From: Brevinematales bacterium
GTDB taxonomy: Bacteria; Spirochaetota; Brevinematia; DTOW01
Reading direction: 5' to 3'
Assembly: GCA_026415355.1 (NCBI GenBank)
Contig: JAOAHF010000006.1
Coordinates: forward strand, 1 to 64,000
Length of the DNA: 64,000 nucleotides
In this document: positions 18,104 through 26,072 of the stretch, one piece after another
How the letters are laid out: the number at the start of each line of letters is the position of its first letter
Position numbering within the stretch: the stretch's first letter is position 1
Notes under the pieces: generated by a model
Told to the model about the DNA's origin: nothing
What the model saw: the letters and a program-made list of their open reading frames with translations, nothing else
Databases searched by the model: none
Translations under genes and position numbers: made by a program

Positions 18104-20767
18104 ATGAGTAACAACAGAGAGGAAATTAGTCTAATTGATGTTAAAGTTTCAACTCCAATGATAAGACAATATTTTTCAATAAAAGAGAAGCACAAAGATA
18201 AATTGTTACTTTTTAGGTTAGGTGATTTCTACGAACTTTTTGGAGATGATGCGTACGAAGCTTCAAGAATACTAAACATAGTTTTAACTTCTAGGAATGA
18301 TTTACCAATGTGTGGGTTTCCAGCACATTCTTCAAAGAACTACATCTACAAGCTTGTAAAAAGTGGGTACAAAATAGCAATATGTGAGCAATTAGAAGAT
18401 CCATCTCTAGCAAAGGGTATAGTTAAGAGAGGAGTAGTCCAAATAATCACTCCAGGTACTATAACAGATGTTGACGTACTTGAAACAAAATTAAACAACT
18501 TTCTACTAACAATTTATTCAATAGGGAACTATATAATAGGAGTATTTGGAGATTTATCAACAGGAGAAATACTAGTTGAAAAAGTAAGACTGTCTAAAGA
18601 GATATCCAAAGTATCAGATGAAGAAGAAATGTACAAACTAAAGAAAGAATTCACGGAACTTTTCACGAAATACCAGCCAGCAGAAGTTTTGATACCTAGC
18701 AATCTACTTTCAAACCATATAATTTCTCCAATTCTATCTGGTTTTAAAAGCATAACAATAACATCCTATCCCGAATGGTTTTTCGACAAAGACGAGTGCA
18801 TTAAGTTTTTTGAAAAACACTCTCAAAATGCTAACATAAACGGCACCCTGAATGAAGAAGAGAAAATAGCAATAGGAGCAACTGTAAGATACTTTGAAGA
18901 AACTCAGATGTCAGAAGATGTAGGTATATCAAGTATCTCTTTTATTGACAACAAAACATACATGGAGATAGATGACTTTTCAATAAGGAACCTTGAGTTA
19001 GTTTCCAACTTACTCGATGGTAGTAGAAAGTACACTTTGCTTGAGGTAATGGACAAAACTATAACCCCTATGGGAGGAAGACTACTACGAAAGATGATAC
19101 TAAACCCCCCTATAAACATTGAAGTTATAAGCAATAGACTAAAAAAAACAGAGTATTTTGTTAACAATCACACAAGATTGAATGATATAAGATCTTTACT
19201 TTCGGAGATAGCAGACATAGAGAGAATAAGTAGTAGAATATCTTTCAAAAGAGCAACACCTAAAGAACTTATAAACCTGAAGAATTCTATCAAGGCTTTC
19301 ATCAAACTAGCAACTTTACTTGGTGATTACATGAGAAACTTTGATGTATCAATTCCAGAAACTACAGAACAAATCTACAAGCTTATAGATACCATTTTAG
19401 TAGACAATCCTCCAAATAGTTTTGAAAACGGTGGCGTAATAAAAGAACGAGTAAACAATGAACTCGATGAACTGAGAGAGATTACTAAAAATGTAAAAGA
19501 CTATATTGAGAAAATCCAAGAAAGAGAGAGAATCAGAACCGGTATTAGTTCTCTCAAGGTAGGATATAATAAGGTTATGGGTTTTTATATAGAAGTATCA
19601 AAACCAAATCTTAATCTTGTACCATCTGACTACGAAAGGAAACAAACACTTGTAAACGCAGAGAGATTTATAACACAAGAACTAAAAGAACTTGAATACA
19701 AGGTCGTTTACTCCTCTGAAAGAATAGAATTTTTGGAGAAAGAGATATATTCATATCTTTTATCAGAAGTTTCTAAGTATTACAAGGACATTAAGAAAAT
19801 TTCCGACGTAGTAAGTGAGATAGATGTATTTTCAGGATTTGGAGTTTTAGCAATTGAGAATGACTACTGTAAGCCGGAATTTACTGATGGAACTGAATTT
19901 ATAGTTAAAATGGGAAGACATCCTGTTGTTGAGATGTACCTTCCGAAAGGAGAATTTGTACCCAATGACACGTACATGGATAACTACAGTAATAGAATAA
20001 TAATACTTACAGGGCCAAACATGGCAGGTAAATCAACTTATCTACGTCAGAATGCACTACTTGCTATAATGGCTCACATAGGATCTTTTGTACCCGCGAA
20101 AGAATTTAGACTAGGTATCATAGATAAGATATTCACAAGGATAGGTGCTAGTGACTACATAGCATTAGGTCAGAGTACGTTCCTTGTCGAGATGATAGAG
20201 GTATCAAATATTCTCAAAAATGCAACTCCTAGAAGTCTTATAGTGATGGACGAAGTAGGTAGAGGTACATCAACTTTTGATGGTGTTTCAATTGCTTGGG
20301 CTGTAATTGACTACATAGCAAACAATCCACAGAAGTATGGGAAAACTCTATTCGCAACGCATTACCATGAGCTCACAAGGTTGGGTGATGATGAAAAAAG
20401 AGGTATTAAAAATTACACTATGGCCGTTAGAGAGTACAAAGGAGAGATAATATTTCTGAAAAAAGTCGTTAAAGGTATAGCAAACAAAAGCTATGGAATA
20501 TTTGTAGCTAAAATAGCAGGAATACCAACACCTGTAATCAATAAAGCAAATGATATTCTATATCAACTCGAAAAAACTCAAAAAATACTCAGTGAAAATC
20601 TTTCAAAAGAACAGTTAAGCACTCTAATACAACTCCCTCTCTTCTCATACAACATTCCGGAAAACATAAAAGAATTACTAGAATATATAAAATCGATTGA
20701 CATAAACTCAACTACACCAGTAGAAGCATTAAAAATATTAGAAGATATAAAATCAAAAATCACGTAG
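18104..20767 (+). CDS. mutS: DNA mismatch repair protein MutS
   Basis: MutS recognises mismatches and small loops. The mismatch-binding domain shows the FYELFGDDA motif, and the ATPase domain shows Walker A GPNMAGKST (about 637-645), Walker B SLIVMDEVGRGTSTFDG and FATHYHEL. The frame extends upstream to a TTG at 18050, but the ATG at 18104 gives an 887-residue protein with a normal start. A TATAAT at 18089-18094 lies just before that ATG, so the mRNA may be nearly leaderless. The gene converges on the FtsB-like gene. mutL is not in the window. Confidence 0.96.
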   Translation: MSNNREEISLIDVKVSTPMIRQYFSIKEKHKDKLLLFRLGDFYELFGDDAYEASRILNIVLTSRNDLPMCGFPAHSSKNYIYKLVKSGYKIAICEQLEDPSLAKGIVKRGVVQIITPGTITDVDVLETKLNNFLLTIYSIGNYIIGVFGDLSTGEILVEKVRLSKEISKVSDEEEMYKLKKEFTELFTKYQPAEVLIPSNLLSNHIISPILSGFKSITITSYPEWFFDKDECIKFFEKHSQNANINGTLNEEEKIAIGATVRYFEETQMSEDVGISSISFIDNKTYMEIDDFSIRNLELVSNLLDGSRKYTLLEVMDKTITPMGGRLLRKMILNPPINIEVISNRLKKTEYFVNNHTRLNDIRSLLSEIADIERISSRISFKRATPKELINLKNSIKAFIKLATLLGDYMRNFDVSIPETTEQIYKLIDTILVDNPPNSFENGGVIKERVNNELDELREITKNVKDYIEKIQERERIRTGISSLKVGYNKVMGFYIEVSKPNLNLVPSDYERKQTLVNAERFITQELKELEYKVVYSSERIEFLEKEIYSYLLSEVSKYYKDIKKISDVVSEIDVFSGFGVLAIENDYCKPEFTDGTEFIVKMGRHPVVEMYLPKGEFVPNDTYMDNYSNRIIILTGPNMAGKSTYLRQNALLAIMAHIGSFVPAKEFRLGIIDKIFTRIGASDYIALGQSTFLVEMIEVSNILKNATPRSLIVMDEVGRGTSTFDGVSIAWAVIDYIANNPQKYGKTLFATHYHELTRLGDDEKRGIKNYTMAVREYKGEIIFLKKVVKGIANKSYGIFVAKIAGIPTPVINKANDILYQLEKTQKILSENLSKEQLSTLIQLPLFSYNIPENIKELLEYIKSIDINSTTPVEALKILEDIKSKIT

Positions 20768-20806
20768 ATTGAATATTCAGGTTTAATAAAAAACACTTCA
20801 AGATAG

Positions 20807-21250
20807 CTAATTCCTATTATCCTTAATAGTCCTAATCACATATCTTGACAAAATCAATAAAAAAACCAAAACTTGTATAGAGAAAATAACTGCTATAAAT
20901 AGTGAAATCTTATCTATAAACAAGCTTTGGGGTTTTTGGGAATCAATAATAACGTTTCCCTTGTAATCTTCAAACCTAAAAACATACTCTCCTTCTTCAA
21001 CATCTATACCCAATCCTTTTGTTATTGATTTTCTGTACTCCACATCATTTTTCAACATTTCCAACTGTTTCTTCTTATCTTGATTCATTTTTTCCAAACG
21101 GACAACCTGCTCTTTAAGATATGCTATTTCTCTCTCTTTCTTTATAGTATCGATAATACCACCTCTTGAGAAAACAAAAGATATCGAAACTACCAAAGCT
21201 AAGATTGAAACAGATATTACAACTATTGAAAACATTATTTCACTTTTCAT
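20807..21250 (-). CDS. FtsB/DivIC-like coiled-coil membrane protein
   Basis: A 147-residue protein with an N-terminal membrane segment (about 5-28), a coiled coil (about 35-70, rich in KEQVVRLEKMNQDKK) and then YRKSITKGLGIDVEEGEYVFRF, which matches the 'LGyvkpgE.vyrf' end of FtsB/DivIC septum proteins. Unlike those, it has a second hydrophobic segment at about 112-136 and a short basic tail. It sits 35 bp after rimM in the same operon. Divisome membership is an inference from architecture. Confidence 0.6.
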   Translation of the reverse strand: MKSEIMFSIVVISVSILALVVSISFVFSRGGIIDTIKKEREIAYLKEQVVRLEKMNQDKKKQLEMLKNDVEYRKSITKGLGIDVEEGEYVFRFEDYKGNVIIDSQKPQSLFIDKISLFIAVIFSIQVLVFLLILSRYVIRTIKDNRN

Positions 21251-21285
21251 AATATGAAGTTTCGGTAAAGTTTCAAAAAATCTAG

Positions 21286-21792
21286 CTATTTAAGATAATC
21301 CTTCTCATCTGAAAAAACTTTTGTTAATTTTATGATTTTTGACTCTACATCAACTTTCTCAACATATCTAGGTGTAAATGGTATGATAAAAGAAGAAAAT
21401 TCTAAGAAGAATAATCTACCATCTGTGAGTATCCTACTGATTTTACCTAGATTATCTCCATTATATTCATAGACTACACATTCTTCTAAGTCTGCTATGT
21501 AGTACTGATTATCTTTGAGCTTAGGTAGGTTTTCGTATTTTGTATAGATAAATTTTCCTTTAAGGAAATCTAACAATTCTGGTCTGACATTCTCAACTCT
21601 GAAAATAACATTCTCTGAAGAGAAAAAATCAAAAGATAGATGCAATTCCTTAAAACCTGTTAGCGTTTTTATGTAGAACTCTTTAACTTCCTTAAGGTAG
21701 TACTTATCATCTACAAGAGGCTCTACTTTTATTTGGTTATCTAACTTAAATTTATCAACTATCTTACCTATTTCCACAAATCTATTACTCAT
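21286..21792 (-). CDS. rimM: Ribosome maturation factor RimM
   Basis: RimM assists assembly of the 30S head domain. At 168 residues the length is normal. The N-terminal RimM domain starts FVEIGKIVDKFKLDNQIKVEP, and the C-terminal PRC-barrel shows QYYIADLEECVVY, DNLGKISRI and IIPFTPRYVEKVD. The usual partners rpsP, trmD and rplS are absent; here it lies between a PIG-V-like gene and an FtsB-like gene. Confidence 0.9.
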   Translation of the reverse strand: MSNRFVEIGKIVDKFKLDNQIKVEPLVDDKYYLKEVKEFYIKTLTGFKELHLSFDFFSSENVIFRVENVRPELLDFLKGKFIYTKYENLPKLKDNQYYIADLEECVVYEYNGDNLGKISRILTDGRLFFLEFSSFIIPFTPRYVEKVDVESKIIKLTKVFSDEKDYLK

Positions 21793-21857
21793 ATAACTAA
21801 ATTTTCAAAATTCCAATCTAGCAATTACAATGTTTAAGAAGTCAGAACATAAGAAAA

Positions 21858-23006
21858 TCAACCAACCCATAGAGTATTAGAATACATATAAAACCAGTAC
21901 AAAAGGCTAATCGAAGACAAGAAAATTGTAAAGTAGAGAATAACGAAACTCAACCTACTAGGTTTGGGGATAAGCATTCCCAGTGCTAGGAATGTAGTAG
22001 GTATTGAAAAGACATACCTACCCAAACTTCTTAAATCACCATCTTGTGTAAAGAAAACAATAGCTACATGAGATATCAAAATTCCTATTGAGAACCAAAA
22101 TTCAAACTTTTTCGGTACAAACTCTGTCTCTCCAGACTTTAAATACTTAAGCACTTTATACACCAAGTATATCGATATAAATATTCCCATATACAATGCT
22201 ATTATATCCATAGTTGTACCTTTGGCCCACAGATTATGGAGGTATAAACCAACTTTTTTATCCCACAAAGACTGAACTGTGAACGGTTTAAAAAAATCCC
22301 CAGTTAAATACCACGCATACACTCCAAAAATCATATATCCCACTAATACTCCTGCGACTGACACTATTCCCAAAATAAACTCTTCTCTACTTGTTTCTTT
22401 TCTGATAATATACATCAATGACAAAGCAAGTAAGACCGAAAAGATGAATTGTAACAATACAGGTCTTGTAAGGCTTATGAGAATTGAAAGTATAAAGATT
22501 AATGGAACTTTTAAGAACAAACTTGGTTTAGCTGAAGATAAAAAGTAGATGTAAATAATAAGCAATAAAGAAAAAAGACTCTCAGTATATCCTAGGTAAT
22601 GAAAAATTATCATTGGATTTGTAAGGTATAGCAGAATAAATATGAGATACAATTTTTCATGGAGTAGTTTCTTGAAGACAACAACAGTTACTGGAATAGA
22701 AACCAAAAATACCGAAATAGACAAAACTACAGAAATCTTTTCCAAAGGTAGAGGTAATAAGATACCAAAAACTTTGGTAAACAATGGATATAATGGATAA
22801 TAAGCCCATTCTGCAGGATTTGAGTATCCATCTTTGGCAATACCGATGTAATATGGTGTATCTCCAAATCCAGGGTTTGGATCCGATACAAACATTTTTT
22901 GATAAACATTCGGAAAGAGCAAAAAAGCCAGAAGTAAAATAGCAAGACACACAAACAATGGCATGAAGTATTGCAATATTAACTCTTTTGTGTAGGATAT
23001 ATACAT
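21858..23006 (-). CDS. PIG-V-like mannosyltransferase, integral membrane
   Basis: A 382-residue polytopic protein with about nine to ten membrane segments. The first extracytoplasmic loop has GDTPYYIGIAKDGY followed by WAYYPLYPL, the form seen in PIG-V and related GT-C glycosyltransferases, where an acidic residue in loop 1 is catalytic. Such enzymes use lipid-linked sugars at the outer face of the inner membrane. The start ATG follows a GGTGG site. It heads an operon with rimM and the FtsB-like gene. The acceptor is unknown. Confidence 0.65.
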   Translation of the reverse strand: MYISYTKELILQYFMPLFVCLAILLLAFLLFPNVYQKMFVSDPNPGFGDTPYYIGIAKDGYSNPAEWAYYPLYPLFTKVFGILLPLPLEKISVVLSISVFLVSIPVTVVVFKKLLHEKLYLIFILLYLTNPMIIFHYLGYTESLFSLLLIIYIYFLSSAKPSLFLKVPLIFILSILISLTRPVLLQFIFSVLLALSLMYIIRKETSREEFILGIVSVAGVLVGYMIFGVYAWYLTGDFFKPFTVQSLWDKKVGLYLHNLWAKGTTMDIIALYMGIFISIYLVYKVLKYLKSGETEFVPKKFEFWFSIGILISHVAIVFFTQDGDLRSLGRYVFSIPTTFLALGMLIPKPSRLSFVILYFTIFLSSISLLYWFYMYSNTLWVG

Positions 23007-23092
23007 ATACCACCAAGACTCTTACATAGAATTCAAACGATGGTTATACATAACAAATATAAAACATACTACCAAAAGTTTTCCATTTGTCA

Positions 23093-23101
23093 TTATACAC
23101 A
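23093..23101 (+). other. DnaA-box-like nonamer
   Basis: TTATACACA fits the TTATNCACA DnaA-box consensus. A one-mismatch copy, TTATACATA, lies at 23044-23052 inside the palindrome GTTATACATAAC (23043-23054). Both are in the non-coding gap between the PIG-V-like gene and the CRISPR array. Two sites alone do not make an origin; they matter because of the nearby base-composition switch. Confidence 0.3.
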
Positions 23102-23187
23102 AACTCAAAGATTAAAGTCTGACAAACACCTCAATACCTAACGCCAAGAAATGGTAAACGAAAATTCAAAACACTCTCGTATGTACA

Positions 23188-24509
23188 GTTTCAATCCCTG
23201 AAAGGGTAGGTAAAAACATTTCGGAGATGATATTCAGATATTCTTCTCTTTGAGGGTTTCAATCCCTGAAAGGGTAGGTAAAAACCTCCAAGGATAGCAT
23301 CTATGCTTGTGGTCATAGCTTTTGCAGTTTCAATCCCTGAAAGGGTAGGTAAAAACTGGTTGCTAGCAATTTCAGCAAGCCATCCTTGGTAATATGTTTC
23401 AATCCCTGAAAGGGTAGGTAAAAACCTCCATCTTCTTACATCGCTTTCAGGACTTCTTGCAGTAGTTTCAATCCCTGAAAGGGTAGGTAAAAACGTGTAT
23501 ATGAGCGAGGAGAAGGATATCGTTTATTTCGAACCCGGTTTCAATCCCTGAAAGGGTAGGTAAAAACTTGTAGAAAAATATTTGAAAAAAGAAAAAGTTT
23601 ACGTGTTTCAATCCCTGAAAGGGTAGGTAAAAACTTTTTAGAGAAGGCCATTCAAAAAAGAATTTCGTATAGTTTCAATCCCTGAAAGGGTAGGTAAAAA
23701 CCTCAAGCGCATTAGCAACGACGCGTATGATAGGCTGTTTCAATCCCTGAAAGGGTAGGTAAAAACAGGTATGTGTATGAAGTTGCAAATGAAGCTCAAG
23801 GTTGTTTCAATCCCTGAAAGGGTAGGTAAAAACTCTCATCTTGAAGGATGAGACGCAGCTTGGAAATATCGTTTCAATCCCTGAAAGGGTAGGTAAAAAC
23901 TCATAATTCGTGCATGGGTCTATTCGATTTCTTGGCGTTTCAATCCCTGAAAGGGTAGGTAAAAACCTGCATTTTTTAACGCAACTTCTAACTGTTTTAA
24001 TACTACGTTTCAATCCCTGAAAGGGTAGGTAAAAACATGAAAGATAGAATAGTCTATCTAAGGATAGACGAAAGTTTCAATCCCTGAAAGGGTAGGTAAA
24101 AACACCTTGTTTTTAGAATGTCTATTGGATGCTCATTGAAAGTTTCAATCCCTGAAAGGGTAGGTAAAAACCAAAGTTCGGATCAAGCGAAAAGATCCGA
24201 AGACCAGGTTTCAATCCCTGAAAGGGTAGGTAAAAACCGATGCTAAAGAGGAAGAGATGAAGCCTATGAAGTATATCAGTTTCAATCCCTGAAAGGGTAG
24301 GTAAAAACTAGGATTGCGTAGATAGTTTTCTATCTTCAAGCCATGTTTCAATCCCTGAAAGGGTAGGTAAAAACTAAGCTTTGTAATTACTTTGGCATAC
24401 AGTCCTTACCAGTTTCAATCCCTGAAAGGGTAGGTAAAAACAGGAAAGTCTATCTTGCCGTTTACATGAACTACTACGGGTTTCAATCCCTGAAAGGGTA
24501 GGTAAAAAC
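23188..24509 (-). CRISPR. CRISPR array, 20 identical 30-nt repeats, 19 spacers
   Basis: Repeats start at 23188, 23256, 23327, 23396, 23465, 23538, 23605, 23672, 23737, 23804, 23871, 23937, 24007, 24074, 24142, 24208, 24279, 24345, 24412 and 24480. Spacers are 35-43 nt. On the + strand each repeat begins GTTTCAATCCC and ends GGTAGGTAAAAAC; the centre can form CCCT/AGGG with a GAA loop. Read on the minus strand it ends ATTGAAAC, the usual 8-nt crRNA 5' handle of type I-B and type III systems in thermophiles. Transcription is therefore inferred to run leftward with the leader at 24510-24900. All 20 copies look identical, so no decayed end repeat marks the distal end. No cas gene is in the window. 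Several spacers contain perfect short hairpins. Confidence 0.98.
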
Positions 24510-24900
24510 CATAACATAAATACAAAATATTTTGGTATTCAATTTGATATGTTTTAGAGCGACTAATAATTACAAAAGTATTATAAACATTGAGATTACA
24601 ACTTGCAACATTTTTTTCTGGAAACCTCCGATGCTGCAAAAACCCCTGGGGGTTTCCGGAAACGAACTTTTGGAGATACCAAAACATTTTGGTATCTGGA
24701 GATACGGTAAAAATATGGTTTTTAGACTACTTTGAATAGTCAAATATAATTATACTAATCTAACTGGACGCAAAAATTTTTCAGACACTCAAAAAAGGTG
24801 GGGGGTTTCCAGAAAAATTCAGATAATTGTTTGGGTTATTAGTTGAAATTCGGTTATCAATTTTCTTGAGATAACGAGTGATTTTTTTGATAATTATATT
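24510..24900. promoter_or_regulatory. Probable CRISPR leader / repeat-rich intergenic region
   Basis: This 391-bp gap has no convincing gene. It holds a 22-bp near-palindrome at 24675-24696 (arms GATACCAAAA and TTTTGGTATC, centre CA) flanked by TGGAGATAC on both sides; a further TTTTGGTAT half site at 24530; two copies of GGGGGTTTCC at 24648 and 24801; CTGGAAACC at 24618, which is complementary to the GGTTTCCAG at 24804; and GTTATC/GATAAC arms at 24853 and 24870. A leader on this side follows from the inferred array orientation. The same region could instead serve replication, since + strand composition changes around here. Confidence 0.55.
24675..24696. repeat. 22-bp palindrome in the CRISPR leader region
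   Basis: Two perfect 10-bp arms, GATACCAAAA and TTTTGGTATC, are separated by the dinucleotide CA. The direct repeat TGGAGATAC overlaps the left arm (24671) and follows the right arm. The form suggests a dimeric regulator site or a cruciform rather than a terminator, because no T-run follows. Confidence 0.75.
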
Positions 24901-25701
24901 GTGATGGTTGGAGACTTGGCACATTATAGAATAGTTTCAAATAGAACTAATTTATACGTTTTTATTAATTTGCAAACAGTTAAAGATTACGACGATTTCA
25001 AAAATATATTCTTTGTTAAATGGTTTATGAATGACTCTAGTTTTACATTTCAGAAAATTTGGAATTTTTTTTATACGACTCCAATTCTTGAGGCTTGGTG
25101 GAAGAGTGATAACATATATTCGGAGTTTATTGTAAAGGATAATAAGTTCAAGAAAATCTACTCCAAAAATAACATTGACCTTTTCATAAGTGAAAGATTA
25201 ATAACTTTAGATATTTTACCTTCGCATGTGTTTGATTTTTTGGGTATTTATTCATCTGAAGATCTTAGAATTTATGATAAGAATGCTACTCTTGCTAAGA
25301 AGGAGCTTCTGTTTTGTAAGTCTTGTTATAGACATATGTTTCCTAGTGAAATTATTGAGCAATTTAGTTATCATGAAGGGATATGTTGGTATTGTGTGAA
25401 TATTTTATCACCTTATGATAGAAGGCGTATCGAAACACCGTATCTGTTTAGAAAGAGAATAGTAGAAACTTGGAAATCCCTTAGTATAATCCAAAGGGAA
25501 CAGTTGTTATTTGGAATACTTAGAGAGTTTAGAAAACCAAAAAAAATCTCAGATGTGCATTACTTGAAACTTTTATCAAGACAGCTAGCAGAAGTAGATG
25601 ATGTTTACAAACTTTCAGGTGTGTCGAAGCAGGAATTAGAAACACTTGTGTATAAATTAGATGTTGATTATTTTATTAAGTGGTGGGAGAATATAAAATG
25701 A
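24901..25701 (+). CDS. Unrecognised protein with CxxC-x19-CxxC zinc motif
   Basis: A 266-residue soluble protein that I do not recognise. Residues 1-130 are mixed alpha/beta with many aromatic residues; C139, C142, C162 and C165 (FCKSCYRHM...ICWYC) form a probable zinc ribbon, and the C-terminal 90 residues are helical and basic (LFRKRIVETWKSL), which suggests nucleic-acid binding. The first codons are GTG ATG; an ATG at 24904 is an alternative start. Its stop codon overlaps the start of the next gene (ATGA). It is the first gene after the CRISPR leader region. No similarity to a Cas family is apparent. Confidence 0.6.
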   Translation: MMVGDLAHYRIVSNRTNLYVFINLQTVKDYDDFKNIFFVKWFMNDSSFTFQKIWNFFYTTPILEAWWKSDNIYSEFIVKDNKFKKIYSKNNIDLFISERLITLDILPSHVFDFLGIYSSEDLRIYDKNATLAKKELLFCKSCYRHMFPSEIIEQFSYHEGICWYCVNILSPYDRRRIETPYLFRKRIVETWKSLSIIQREQLLFGILREFRKPKKISDVHYLKLLSRQLAEVDDVYKLSGVSKQELETLVYKLDVDYFIKWWENIK

Positions 25702-26072
25702 AAAATAAGAATTTTAATGATCACAGTAAAAAGGAAAGGCGTAAACTGCTAAACCAAAAAAATAAGTTTGTTAAAAGTTATGTAAGTTTTTCAGTTGATA
25801 CTAGTGTAGTGATAGGTGTTTGCCCTATCTGTGGTGAGAATTGTTACAAAGATCCTTCAAATATTGTTATTTCTGATCATACTTTCCATTTTGATTGTGT
25901 TGTTAATTTTATAAAAAGTAATATCAGAATTGACGAGGATAAAAAGCTTTACTATACTGGATCAAACACTTTTGGAATAGTTTGGGAGAGTAAAACAAGT
26001 AGAAGAGTAGAGTTGATAAAAAGACTAGATCTCAGGGAGATACTTAAAGAGTATGTTTCAGAAAATATTTAG
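25698..26072 (+). CDS. Unrecognised small zinc-finger-like protein
   Basis: A 124-residue protein starting MKNKNFND at the ATG overlapping the upstream stop; a GGGAG lies upstream. Potential zinc ligands are C42, C45 and C49 (CPICGENC) and H61, H64 and C67 (DHTFHFDC), a treble-clef or RING-like layout. The N-terminus is strongly basic (SKKERRKLLNQKNK). The zinc motif shared in kind with the upstream neighbour, and the coupling to it, suggest joint function. Function is unknown. The 3' end overlaps the HD-GYP gene by 20 bp. Confidence 0.6.
   Translation: MKNKNFNDHSKKERRKLLNQKNKFVKSYVSFSVDTSVVIGVCPICGENCYKDPSNIVISDHTFHFDCVVNFIKSNIRIDEDKKLYYTGSNTFGIVWESKTSRRVELIKRLDLREILKEYVSENI

Noticed and set aside
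23807-24013. Minus-strand reading frame with repeated FLPTLSGIET-like units
   Set aside because: It is the CRISPR repeat translated; the period equals the repeat-spacer unit. The same holds for the frame at 24415-24687.
24901-26072. Possible cas genes beside the array
   Set aside because: The zinc-motif proteins show no HD, RAMP, Cas1 or Cas2 features; they are reported as unrecognised instead.
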